Positions 31,487-41,168 of a stretch of DNA of 64,000 nt are shown piece after piece. Position numbers and translations under genes: made by a program. The notes under the pieces were generated by a model. That model did not search any database and was not told the DNA's origin. It was given only the letters and a program-made list of their open reading frames with translations. Numbering within the stretch: the stretch's first letter is position 1; every line of letters begins with the position of its first letter. The stretch spans positions 4,733,501 through 4,797,500 of the forward strand of contig NZ_CP121668.1 of NCBI RefSeq assembly GCF_029714425.1, written 5' to 3'. The stretch comes from Bradyrhizobium sp. CB2312 (GTDB lineage Bacteria > Pseudomonadota > Alphaproteobacteria > Rhizobiales > Xanthobacteraceae).

Positions 31487-32188
31487 ATGACAGAACGTCG
31501 TCCGTCGGTCCTTCTCGTGGAGGACGAGGTCTTTGTCCAGACGCTTCTAGCGGCCTATCTGGAGAGGGAAGGCATCGTGGTGACCGTCGCGTCGACGGCC
31601 GCGGAAATGCGTGCTGCCCTGCGCATGCCGGCACAGCCCTTCGATGCCATCGCCCTCGACCTCGGCCTTCCCGACGAAGAGGGTCTCGCCCTCGTCCGGC
31701 AGCTGCGAACGCGGTTGGACGTGCCGATCTGCATCACGACGCGGGATGACTCCGCCGTCAGCCGGAGCGTCGCGGCGGAGCTCGGTGTCAACGACTATCT
31801 GGTCAAGCCGTTTCACCCGCAGCAGCTCATCGCAAGCCTGATGGCTCTGCTCGGCCGCCGGCCCAGCGGGAAAGATACGACGGTGCAATTCGAGGGATGG
31901 TCGTTCGATTCCGTCGGTCGCCTTCTGACGAACAGGCAAGGGGAGGCCATTGCGCTGACCCCGTCTGAACTCGACGTGCTCGCGGCCCTGGTCGCCGCCG
32001 CCGGACGCTCGGTGTCGCGCGCGCATCTGCTGGACGCCATCGCGTCAGACAGCATCGGTACGTCGTCGCGCGTAGTGGATGTCATTGTCAGCAGCTTGCG
32101 CCGCAAGCTGGGCGATCCTGCGCGCATGCCGCGATTGATCGTCACGGTGCCCGGCGTCGGCTACCGGTTCTCTGCAAGGCCGGAATAG
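31487..32188 (+). CDS. OmpR-family DNA-binding response regulator
   Basis: 233 residues from ATG 31487; the open frame upstream is not conserved in type. The receiver domain (residues 1-120) has the acidic pair in VEDE, the phospho-acceptor D58 in AIALDLGLPDEEG and the conserved Lys in DYLVKPF. The C-terminal winged-helix domain (about 135-230) ends VIVSSLRRKLGDP and VPGVGYRF. It is convergent with, and overlaps by 28 bases, the hybrid histidine kinase gene, its likely partner. Confidence 0.93.
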   Translation: MTERRPSVLLVEDEVFVQTLLAAYLEREGIVVTVASTAAEMRAALRMPAQPFDAIALDLGLPDEEGLALVRQLRTRLDVPICITTRDDSAVSRSVAAELGVNDYLVKPFHPQQLIASLMALLGRRPSGKDTTVQFEGWSFDSVGRLLTNRQGEAIALTPSELDVLAALVAAAGRSVSRAHLLDAIASDSIGTSSRVVDVIVSSLRRKLGDPARMPRLIVTVPGVGYRFSARPE

Positions 32189-35031
32189 ATCCGTTTCAGG
32201 TCTTCTGCGGAGCTTGCCGCCAGCACAAGCATGGCGTTGAGATCCGCCTCGAGCCCGTCGGCCCACGACTGGGCGAGGCGATGCTCCAGCGTGGTCGCCG
32301 CCGAGCTCAACGCCGTCAGTCCGGCAAGCCCCGCAGAGCCGGCCAGGCGGTGTGCGGCCTGGCGCGCGCGCGCCCGGTCGCCGCGCTGCAGGGACTCCTC
32401 GATCTCTGCCGCGCCCCGCTTGACGGTCGCCAGGGCCTGTCCGACCAACCGGCCGACGGTCTCCGTGCCGAGCTGTTGCTTCAGCGAGGCCAGAAAGTCC
32501 TCCCCGGGCGCCTGTCCGCCGGTTCGCACGAACGGCCCGCCGGCGCAGATGGCATCGATCGTGCGATGCAGGTCGTCGGGCATCACCGGCTTGGACAGAT
32601 AGCCATCCATGCCCGCCTGCAGGCACCGTTCGACCACACCGGCCGTGACATCGGCGGTCACGGCCACGACCGGAACGGTTCGGCGATCGGCCGGCAGAGC
32701 GCGAATGCGGCGAACCAATTCCGTCCCATTCATGCCGGGCATCTGGAGATCGGCCAGCACCAGGTCCACCGGCTGTGCAGCCAGCAATGCCAGTGCCTGC
32801 GCACCGTCCGTTGCTTCGATCACGCGATGCCCCATCACGTCGAGCGAGCCGGAGAGGACAAAGCGGTTGTTCTCGTCGTCATCGACAATGAGAATGCAGC
32901 GCGACGTCTGCACGGCATTGTTGCGTCCGGCAGGGGACGGGATTTCGATGTCGGCGATTTCAGCCGCCGGCAACGGCAATCGGACCAGAAAGGTGCATCC
33001 CTGTCCCGGCTCACTCTCCGCCGTGATGTCGCCCCCCATGGCCTCAGTCAGCCGCCGGCAGATCGCAAGGCCGAGGCCGGTGCCACCGAACCGCCGTGCG
33101 ATCGAGGCGTCGGCCTGCGTAAAGGGCTCGAACAGCCGGTCGATCCTGTCCGGCGGGATGCCGATGCCGGTGTCCGTCACCTGCAGCCGGATCCAGTCGG
33201 CTCGGTTGGGGTCGGGAGCCGCGGACAGGCGAATCTCGCCGCTCGCCGTGAACTTCACCGCATTGCCGACGAGGTTCAGCAGGACCTGACGGAGCCGGTC
33301 GACGTCGCCCATCACCGCGATCGGCAATGCCGGGTCGGTAGTGACCACGAGCGACAGATTCTTCTGCTCTGCGCGCAAGCTCATGATCGCCTGGACATCT
33401 GCAAGCAACGCATGCACGTCGAAGGGCGCGTACTCCGTTTCCAGCCTGCGATCGGAGATCCTTGCAAAATCCAGGATATCGCCGATCGTTGCCAGCATCG
33501 CTGCGCCCGTCCGTTCGGCGACGTCGACCGCGGTGCGCACCTTGTCTGCCAGCGGCATGGACTTGAGCAGATGGATGGCGCCAAGCATGCCGTTCATCGG
33601 CGTGCGGATCTCGTGGCTCATCACCGTCAGAAAATCCGACTTGGCGCGATTGGCTTCGTCCGCCGCGAGGAGCGCGGCTTGAAGCTCGCGTGTTCGCTCC
33701 TCGACCGCCCGCTGCAGATTCTCTCGCGTGTGCTCCTTGACCGCCATCAATTCCTCGCGGGCTTGTTCTCGCGCGCGTCGCACTTCGCGCCCGCGCGCGA
33801 TCACGATCAGGATGAGCAGCAGCATGAGGCTGAGATTGTTCCAGGTGATCGCCGAGCCCACGAACCATGGCAAGGACCAAAGGCCGAGAATTTCGCCGAG
33901 ATTGAGCAGGAGCCGGATGGCTCCGGGACCGCCGGCGATCAGAACGAGCCGCGCATTGCCGAAGCCGCGGCGCCAGCTATCCAGCACGGCGACGATCCAG
34001 ACAACCTCGAAGACCAGCTGCAAGGTCGTCAGATTGGAGACCGCGGTTCTATAATCGCCGAACGCAGCCCATACCGATCCCGCCAGCAGCAGAACGCTGC
34101 ACAAGCAGAGAATTCGCCACCAGGTCGCGATGCGGTCGATGCCAATGAACATCGCTGCCATCATGTACAGAAGCACGTGTGCAATCAGGCCGGAGACACC
34201 GGGCGTTCGCACAACGACGTCCCCGCCGTCTGTCAGGACGTAGCGGTACAGAAGCCCCTGGAAAGCGAGGTCGTAGATGATTTCGGCGATGGCTCCGGTG
34301 CCGAGAGCCAGGAAAATTCGATCGCGCTGGGCGAAGCTCAGGGCCAGCGTGAAGATGGCCATGGTCGCCACCGATCCGATCAACAGGAACTCGAACAGTG
34401 CGGCGGGCGCCTCCGACTCCTGGAAGGTGGCGGGATTCCAAGCACTGACCTGGATATTGACTGTAGAGCGGCTTTGCACCCGCAGCGCGAAGACGATCTT
34501 CTCGCCGGGCGCAAGTGTGACGGGAAACACGGACCGCACCGCCGTGATCGGACGGCTTCTGACAGGAATGCGCGTGCCGGCGAGCACCGTTTCGGAAGGC
34601 TTGTCCGCTCCGGGGACAAAGCGGAAATAGCGCACGTCTTCCAGCCGCTCGTTGCCGACGGAGAGCCATCGCGTCACTGGCTGATCACCACTGTTATAGA
34701 GCGTGCCACGCAGCCAGAAGGCCGAGCTTGTGAATCCCCGCGTCATCGCTCGCGGCGAAGCCCGCATCCATCCTGAATGCGAAAGCGCCTCGTCGGCAGA
34801 GAGACGGCCCTCGCGGTCATCGAGAAAGGACAGCGACGGAATCAGCGACGTTCCGTCCGTGATCCGCGCCAGATCCACTCCATCTTCGCCGGCCTGCGCG
34901 AAAGCGCAGGTGAACGCCAATCCCACGGCGAATGAGACGAGCGTCAGCAGATAGACCGCTGCAAGCCGCGGCGCGGCGGCGAAGTTTGTTGGCTGGCCGG
35001 TCATCACGCACGCATAGGCAGTCGTATTCAA
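32161..35031 (-). CDS. Hybrid histidine kinase with 7TM sensor, receiver and Hpt domains
   Basis: 956 residues on the minus strand; ATG 35004 is a possible later start. Order: signal peptide (to about residue 46), an extracellular DISMED2-like beta domain (about 50-180), seven membrane helices (about 200-400), a coiled coil, HisKA with phospho-His H473 in VMSHEIRTPMNGML, HATPase with GTGLGLAI, a receiver with D761 in LADLQMPG, and an Hpt domain with H894 in AAHRLAGSAG. This gives a phosphorelay that likely ends at the convergent OmpR-type regulator. The external domain is often linked to carbohydrate-like ligands in this family. Confidence 0.93.
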   Translation of the reverse strand: MNTTAYACVMTGQPTNFAAAPRLAAVYLLTLVSFAVGLAFTCAFAQAGEDGVDLARITDGTSLIPSLSFLDDREGRLSADEALSHSGWMRASPRAMTRGFTSSAFWLRGTLYNSGDQPVTRWLSVGNERLEDVRYFRFVPGADKPSETVLAGTRIPVRSRPITAVRSVFPVTLAPGEKIVFALRVQSRSTVNIQVSAWNPATFQESEAPAALFEFLLIGSVATMAIFTLALSFAQRDRIFLALGTGAIAEIIYDLAFQGLLYRYVLTDGGDVVVRTPGVSGLIAHVLLYMMAAMFIGIDRIATWWRILCLCSVLLLAGSVWAAFGDYRTAVSNLTTLQLVFEVVWIVAVLDSWRRGFGNARLVLIAGGPGAIRLLLNLGEILGLWSLPWFVGSAITWNNLSLMLLLILIVIARGREVRRAREQAREELMAVKEHTRENLQRAVEERTRELQAALLAADEANRAKSDFLTVMSHEIRTPMNGMLGAIHLLKSMPLADKVRTAVDVAERTGAAMLATIGDILDFARISDRRLETEYAPFDVHALLADVQAIMSLRAEQKNLSLVVTTDPALPIAVMGDVDRLRQVLLNLVGNAVKFTASGEIRLSAAPDPNRADWIRLQVTDTGIGIPPDRIDRLFEPFTQADASIARRFGGTGLGLAICRRLTEAMGGDITAESEPGQGCTFLVRLPLPAAEIADIEIPSPAGRNNAVQTSRCILIVDDDENNRFVLSGSLDVMGHRVIEATDGAQALALLAAQPVDLVLADLQMPGMNGTELVRRIRALPADRRTVPVVAVTADVTAGVVERCLQAGMDGYLSKPVMPDDLHRTIDAICAGGPFVRTGGQAPGEDFLASLKQQLGTETVGRLVGQALATVKRGAAEIEESLQRGDRARARQAAHRLAGSAGLAGLTALSSAATTLEHRLAQSWADGLEADLNAMLVLAASSAEDLKRIYSGLAENR

Positions 35032-35387
35032 GTCGGTGCAAATGCACGCAAATTCCGTGGTGTGTGCGAACGGTCTGCGAAAATATCGACATCGAATGAA
35101 GACCAGAGCGTGCGTTACCGGTCATGGTCTTTAGCATTAGCTGCGTTCGCGCAGCAAAATGAAATGATCCGAGAGCAGCGTTGATCACGCGGCTGTTGGC
35201 ATTGATCGGCGCGTTCGGAAATGTCCCTGCGCTGATGCGCGTCGTCTTTACATCCATTTACAACGCGCGGGCACATTGCCCGACACATTCAGCAACGCGG
35301 ACGATAAAGATTCAGTCGAGCCGCAATCGGGGATTCGGCTCCAAGGGGGCCGCCTCGATGCGGCGGGCGTAACGGGGCGGGTACGGA
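35032..35387 (+). other. Divergent intergenic region, no gene seen
   Basis: 356 bases between the hybrid kinase (leftward) and the autotransporter (rightward). It must hold both promoters, but I see no strong -35/-10 pair, no operator-like palindrome and no convincing small gene. A 63-residue open frame at 35181-35372 lacks a good start and ribosome site. Confidence 0.5.
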
Positions 35388-38300
35388 ATGTTGGAAGTGA
35401 AATCGGCGATCGGTCGGAGCAGCACGCTGGCCCCCGCCAAACCGAATAGAACTTCATATCGATTGCTTCTCAGAGGAACGGCTCTGACGGGCGCTCTTGT
35501 CCTGTCGGCGCTGCAGCCGCTCACCGCCCCGGCGCTTGCCGGCAGCGGCGGTGACGGCGGTGCCACGAGGAACATCGATACCACCATAACCCTTGGCGGT
35601 GCCGGCGGCACCGACGGCACCGCCGGCGGCGACGGCAGCACTGATAGTAGCGATCCGAAGAATGGCGGCTCGGGCGGTGGCGGTGGCGGTGCCGGCGGCG
35701 GGGCTGGCGGCACCGGTGGTCGGCCCAGCATCGGTGTCGGCTGGGGTGGTGCCGGTGGCGACGGCGGCGATAACGGCAGTGCGTTCTCCTCTACCAGAAC
35801 AGTTAGTGCGTCCGGTCTTGGCGGCAGTGGTCACGCCGGCAGTGCCGGCAGTAATTCGTTCGTAGCAGCAGGGGGCCCCGCGGCCGGCCCGGCCGGCGGC
35901 GGTGGCGGTGGCGGCGCTGGCGGTCATGCATTCGTGATAGGGGCTGGCGACTTGACGTTGACGGCGTCGGGTACTGCGAACGGCGGCGTCGGTGGTGCCG
36001 GTGGTGCCGGCGGCAGTTCAATCGCTAGCAATGGTGGCAATGGCGGCAATGGTGGCGATGGCGGCTCCGGCGCGTACTTCACCGGCAGCGGCCAGACCCA
36101 ATGCCGGCGTGGTCCAGGGCGGCAATGGCGGCGCTGGTGGCGCCGCTGGCCTCGCCCTCGGCTCAGGGGTCAGCGGCACCGGCGGCATCGTCGGCGCCGG
36201 CGGCGTCGGCGTGGTCGGAAGCAACCTCACCGTCATCAACGCCGGCAGTATCAGCGGCGGCATGTCCGGCGGCGGATCCGCGCAGGCCAACGCCATCACC
36301 TTCAGCTCCGGCAGCAACAGCCTCACCAATAGCGGCACGCTCACCGGCAATATCGCTATCGTCTCCGGCATGCTGACGCTGTTGCAGACCGGCGGAAGCA
36401 CCAGCTACGCCAACGTCATCACTGGCGCCGGTTCCGTCAAGGTGACGACCAGCGGCGGCAATTCGGTCACGCTCTCGGCCAACAACTTCTACAGCGGTGG
36501 CACCACCGTGACCGAGGGCAGTACCCTCGTGATCGCCAATCGCCACGCGCTTGGCAACGGCGCCGTCACGCTCACCGGCGGCACCACCGGCGTGACGCTG
36601 AACGTCACCGGCAGCTTCGCCCTCGCCAATGCCATCGCCGCCACGGGCGATGCGACCTACAACGTCCAGACCGGCAATACGGTGATACTGTCGGGTGTGG
36701 TGTCCGGGACCGGCGGCGTCGTCGTCAATGGCGGCACCGGCTATGCCGGCACGCTGGTGCTATCAGGCACCAACACCTATAGCGGCCCCACCACCGTGGC
36801 CGCCGGCACGCTGAAGGCGGGCTCGATCACAGCCTTCGGCAACAGTTCGGCGATGACGGTCGCCAGCGGCGCGACGCTCGACCTCGGAGGATTCAACAAT
36901 GTCGTCGGCTCGCTGGCCGGCGCCGGCACCGTCACCAATAGCAGCGGCAGCGCGGCGCTGACTACCGGCGGCGACAACAGCACGACCACGTTCTCCGGCG
37001 TGATCAAGGACGGGACCGGCACGATCCGACTGCTCAAGGTAGGAACCGGCACGCTGGTGCTGTCCGGCGCCAATACCTATAGCGGCGGCACCTTCGTGAG
37101 CTCCGGCACGCTGAAGGCGGGTTCGACCAACGCCTTCAGCAGCAATTCGGCGGTGACGGTCGCCAGCGGCGCGACGCTCGACCTCGGAGGATTCAGCAAT
37201 GCCGTCGGCTGGCTGGCCGGCACCGGTACCGTCACCAACAGCGGCGCCGGCAGCGCGACGCTGACTGCCGGCAGCAACAACAGCTCGACCACGTTCGCCG
37301 GCGTGATCCAGGACGGCGCCGGCAAAACCGGGCTGACCAAGACGGGGACCGGCATACTGATGCTGGGCGGCACCATCGCCAACACCTATAGCGGCCCCAC
37401 CACCGTGGCTGCCGGCACGCTGCAGGCGGGCAACAACAACGTCTTCGGCAACAATTCAGCGATGACGGTCGCGAGCGGCGCGACGCTCGACCTCAGAGCA
37501 TACAGCAATGCTGTCGGCTCGCTGGCTGGCGCCGGCACCGTCACCAACAGCTTCCGCAACAGGAGCGCGACGCTGACCGCCGGCGGCGACAACAGCTCGA
37601 CCGCATTCTCCGGTGTGATCGAGGACGGCTCCGGCACGATCGCGCTGACCAAGACGGGGACCGGCAAGCTTACGCTCTCCGGCACCAACTCCTATACCGG
37701 CGCGACCACGGTCAGCGCCGGCACGCTGGAAGTCGAGGGCAGCATCGCCAACTCCGGCCTCACCACCGTCGCCAGCGGCGCCACCCTGACTGGCAGCGGC
37801 ACCCTCGGCAACACCACCATCGCCAGCGGCGGCACCTTCGCCGCCGGCTCCGGGACCGCCGGCACGTCGACCACGGTCGTCGGCAACCTGACCCTGCAGA
37901 GCGGCTCGACCTACGCGGTGCAGATCAGCCCGAGCAGCGCCAGTTCGGCCACCGTCAGCGGCACCGCGACCCTCGCCGGCACCGCGTCCGCCACGTTCTC
38001 CGCCGGCAGTTATGTCAGCAAGAGCTACGACCTTCTGCATGCGACGAGCGTCAGCGGCAGCTTCGCCTCGCTGACCACCGTGAGCCTGCCGGCCGGCTTC
38101 TCGTCCAGCCTGCGCTACACGGCGACCGACGTCTATCTCGATCTTCAGGCGCAGATGTCGATGGCCAGCATGAACGACAACCAGACCCAAGTCGGCACGT
38201 CGCTGAAGCGCCTCTTCGACAATGGCGGCACGCTGCCCCCCGGCTTCGCTGCCGTGGTCGGCCTCAGCGGCGCGAGCCAGACCGCCGCGCTGAGCCAGCT

Positions 38301-39369
38301 CTCCGGTGAGACCGCGACCGGCAACCAGCGCACCACCAACGACGTCATGAACCGCTTCATCAACCGCCTGTCCGATCCGTCGATCGAAGGCCGCGGCGGC
38401 CTGTCGGGCGGCGGTGCGATCGGCTACGGCGAGGAGGACGAGGACGCCAGCGCGCGGCCGCGCGCGGAGCGCGACGCCTATGCCATGATGACCAAGGCGG
38501 CCAAGACGAGCTTGAAGCCGAGCTTCGAAGCGCGCTGGAGCGCCTGGGCGTCCGGCTACGGCGGCACCCAGACCACGGACGGCAATGCCACGACCGGCTC
38601 CGGCACCACCACGAGCCAGATCTATGGCGTGGTTGCCGGCGCCGACATCGCGCTGTCGCCGAGCACCACCGCCGGCTTTGCGCTCGGCGGCGGCGGCACC
38701 AATTACAGCATCGCCGCCAGCGGCACCGGCCGTTCCGACCTGTTCCAGGCGGGCGGCTTCGTGCGCCACAACATTGGGCCGGCCTACCTCGCCGGCACGC
38801 TCGCCTATGGCTGGCAGGACATCACCACCGATCGCACTGTCACCGTCGCCGGCGTCGACCACCTACAGGCTCGCTTCAACGCCAATGCCTATTCCGGGCG
38901 GGCCGAGGCCGGCTACCGGATTGCCACCCCCTGGTTCGGCGTCACGCCCTATGCGGCGGCGCAGGTCACCATGTTCCAGCTGCCGGCCTATGCCGAGCAG
39001 GCGGTGTCGGGCACCAACACCTTTGCGCTGAGATACGACGCCCGGACCAGCACCGCGACCCGCAGCGAGCTCGGCCTGCGCGGCGACAAGGCGTTCCTGC
39101 TCGACCGCGCGGTTCTGACGCTGCGCGGCCGTGCGGCGTGGGCCCACGACTACAATACCGATGGCGGCATCAGCGCGACCTTCCAGGCGTTGCAGGGCGT
39201 GAGCTTCGTCGTCAATGGTGCCATTCCGGCCCGTGATGGTGCCCTGACCACCGCCTCGGCGGAGATCGCCTGGCCAAACGGCGTCTCCGTCATCGGCACC
39301 TTTGACGGCGAGTTCTCAAGCAACACGCGCAGCTATGTCGGCAAGGGCGCCGTGCGCTATGCATGGTGA
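35388..39369 (+). pseudogene. Glycine-rich autotransporter, broken by a +1 frameshift
   Basis: The first frame (from ATG 35388) has a signal-like N-terminus (LLLRGTALTGALVLSALQPL, then ALAG) and a Gly-rich passenger, then turns into Arg-rich nonsense after position ~36099. The second frame takes over with NAGVVQGGNGGAGG, three ~100-residue autotransporter-associated beta-strand repeats (motif NTYSGPTTVAAGTL, about 36760-37690), and a C-terminal beta-barrel of ~280 residues ending in VRYAW. Removing one C from CCC at 36097-36099 restores one frame of 1326 residues. Either the gene is inactive or the base is a sequence error. Type V surface protein, adhesion-like role only by family. Confidence 0.85.
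36760..37690 (+). repeat. Tandem ~300-base repeats coding PATR units
   Basis: Three consecutive units start near 36766, 37066 and 37372. Each encodes the string NTYSG...GTLKAGS...ASGATLDL...VGSLAGAGTVTNS. Several stretches, such as the bases coding VASGATLDL, are nearly identical between units, so recombination could change the copy number. The repeats are coding and lie inside the autotransporter. Confidence 0.8.
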
Positions 39370-39390
39370 GGAGGTGTTCCGCCCCTCAAT

Positions 39391-39444
39391 CCGGATCGCA
39401 TCTCTGGATGCGATCCGGAAGGAGGTGCGTCCAAGGATGCACCT
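39391..39444 (+). terminator. Double hairpin between convergent genes
   Basis: A perfect 12-bp stem (39391-39402 with 39407-39418) is followed by a second 10-bp stem with one mismatch (39423-39432 with 39435-39444). They lie between the autotransporter stop and the stop of the minus-strand exporter gene, so they can end both transcripts, though no T run follows. The first stem shares its GGATCGCATC arm with a stem in the 21300-21439 repeat island. Confidence 0.6.
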
Positions 39445-39473
39445 TCGCTGCGCGCGCTGGGCCCCTATCGTCG

Positions 39474-40742
39474 TCAGCTCCTCTGAACTGGATCGGGGCG
39501 ATCACCGAAGCGGTCGATGACCATCTTCGGCACGATCAGGCCGAGACTCATGGCGAGCACAATCGCAATGGCGGTCACCCCGTCGGCAATCGTGGCTCCG
39601 ACCAGGACGGACGTCGCTTGTGCCGTGTCTGCGATTTGCAGCAGCCCGCTCGCCATCCTGAAGAGGTAGACCCCTGGAATCATCGATACGACCGAGGCAA
39701 AGCCGATCGCGGCGAATGGCAAGTGGCGGCGGCGCGCGACTGGGGTGAGAAGCAACCCGACGACAAGGCAGGCCACCAATGCTCCCGTCGCCATGCCGAA
39801 GCCCAGCTCCGAGATCGCGACCCAGCGCAAGGCATGGGCCAGCATGCCGACTGCGACCGGCCAAGGCAGCATGGTCCCTGGGGTCGAGAAGAATACACTG
39901 TAACAGGCGACCGCGACGCCCGCCGCGATCACATCGAGCCAAAGCGGCACCGTCTGGCCCGGCGGGTCAATCGGGAGTGACTGATGCAACAGCGCGAGCC
40001 CGAGCAACAGCCCGGTTGAGATCGCGAAAACCACAAGGCCGGCATAAGTCAGGCGGGCCGCGCCCAGATGAATGCGTCCGCTCACGAGATCGAGTACGCC
40101 GTTGAGGATATGCGGTCCCGGCACCAGCACCATGCACGGACACACCACGACCAGCCGGAGCGTGGTGCTGAGCTGGTAGCGCGCGGCAAGGCCGCCGACG
40201 ATACCGGCGAGCAGCGCGGCGCAAAACGGCTGGATAAAGATATTCGTGCTGACTTTTGCGATCGAGCGCCGAAGCAGCCCACCCAGGCCGGCGCTCGCGA
40301 AGATCAACACTGCGGTAAGCCAGTGCTGAATGCCGAAAATGATCGCGAGCGCGACCGCGCCGCTTGCCGCTGCCAACGCGAAGAGCCAGGTCGGCGCCGG
40401 TGGCGCGGCGGCAATGGCCTCGATCCGGTTGCGCGCATCCTCGATCGACAATCGACCGGCCTCGATGTCCGCAATCGCGTGCATTGCGGACGCAACGCGG
40501 CTCATGTCGACCCCGGTCGGATCGGCCGGCTCATCGGTGATCGACGTCGCGCCGTCGGCTTCCTCGCGCAAACGCAGCTCGCCCCAGCGCGGCAACAGCC
40601 GGGCACGGACGCCGAGCCTGCGTCCGAGCAGCCTGGTTGCGGCGCCGACCTGATCAGTCGCCTGGCCGTTGACAAAAAGCGTCCTCGCGAACGCCAGGAT
40701 CAGCCCGGAGCTTTCTTGACTGGTCATGATCTCATCTCTCAA
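39474..40742 (-). CDS. Threonine/serine exporter family protein (ThrE-type)
   Basis: 422 residues from 40742; ATG 40727 (MTSQESSG) is an equally good start. The N-terminal ~120 residues form the soluble ThrE domain, and [19 protein letters not shown] precedes about ten membrane helices. The motif [20 protein letters not shown] (near residues 205-224) and [22 protein letters not shown] later in the protein match the two fused membrane halves (DUF1212 plus ThrE_2). The family exports small amino acids or dicarboxylates; no other gene here narrows the substrate. Confidence 0.85.
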   Translation of the reverse strand: MRDEIMTSQESSGLILAFARTLFVNGQATDQVGAATRLLGRRLGVRARLLPRWGELRLREEADGATSITDEPADPTGVDMSRVASAMHAIADIEAGRLSIEDARNRIEAIAAAPPAPTWLFALAAASGAVALAIIFGIQHWLTAVLIFASAGLGGLLRRSIAKVSTNIFIQPFCAALLAGIVGGLAARYQLSTTLRLVVVCPCMVLVPGPHILNGVLDLVSGRIHLGAARLTYAGLVVFAISTGLLLGLALLHQSLPIDPPGQTVPLWLDVIAAGVAVACYSVFFSTPGTMLPWPVAVGMLAHALRWVAISELGFGMATGALVACLVVGLLLTPVARRRHLPFAAIGFASVVSMIPGVYLFRMASGLLQIADTAQATSVLVGATIADGVTAIAIVLAMSLGLIVPKMVIDRFGDRPDPVQRS

Positions 40743-41168
40743 CTTTGTCGTCCGGGAGCCGGAAGACCAGCCCGGGATGGGGCGGTCCTCGCGGTGGTCG
40801 GAACACGTCGCTGTCAGGCGGCGGAAGCCGCAAGAGCCGCAGCGATGTCAGGCTTCACCGCCGTGCCAGTGGCGATTGTCCTCCATGGTCGGCGGCACTG
40901 GCTTTCAGCTCCGAACGAAAGCGAGCAGATCGGCGTCGATGACATGCGCATGGGTGGTGCGCATTTCATGCGATTACCGGGGATAGATCTTCAGGGCCGC
41001 GCCCTTGATAGCCTGGCCGAGCGAGGTCTGGTCGTCATCGCCACGCAGATGTGTTGCCCGACGTGTCAAGCGGCCGTAAAGCGGCAGCTCAATCCGTTCC
41101 GCGCCAAATTCCCCAGTGATTTGTACTGTGCATGGGGTTGTTTTCGCAGTTTTTGTTTTGAGCGCCGT
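40743..41168 (+). other. Intergenic region with dispersed repeat, otherwise unassigned
   Basis: 426 bases between two minus-strand genes. The right part (41053-41153) is the dispersed repeat listed separately. The left part (40743-41050) keeps fairly coding-like base use on the plus strand, including the reading DDMRMGGAHFMR, but has no start, stop-free frame or family I recognise; it may be a decayed piece of a mobile or metabolic gene. Confidence 0.45.
41053..41153 (+). repeat. Dispersed repeat, copy 2
   Basis: TTGCCCGACGTGTCAA near 41054 and the 47-base segment around 41098-41145 match copy 1, and the last 30 bases (41124-41153) match copy 3 at 56943-56972 exactly in inverse orientation. 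The copy ends 15 bases from the stop of the sugar permease gene. Confidence 0.8.

Noticed and set aside
32281-34776. 831-residue plus-strand open frame opposite the hybrid kinase
   Set aside because: The minus-strand kinase has H, D and Hpt motifs in order; the plus frame has none.
35181-35372. 63-residue open frame between kinase and autotransporter
   Set aside because: No ribosome site, unusual composition and no recognisable family.
36760-37690. Regular repeats that might suggest a CRISPR array
   Set aside because: Units are about 300 bases, coding, and without unique spacers; they are autotransporter beta-strand repeats.
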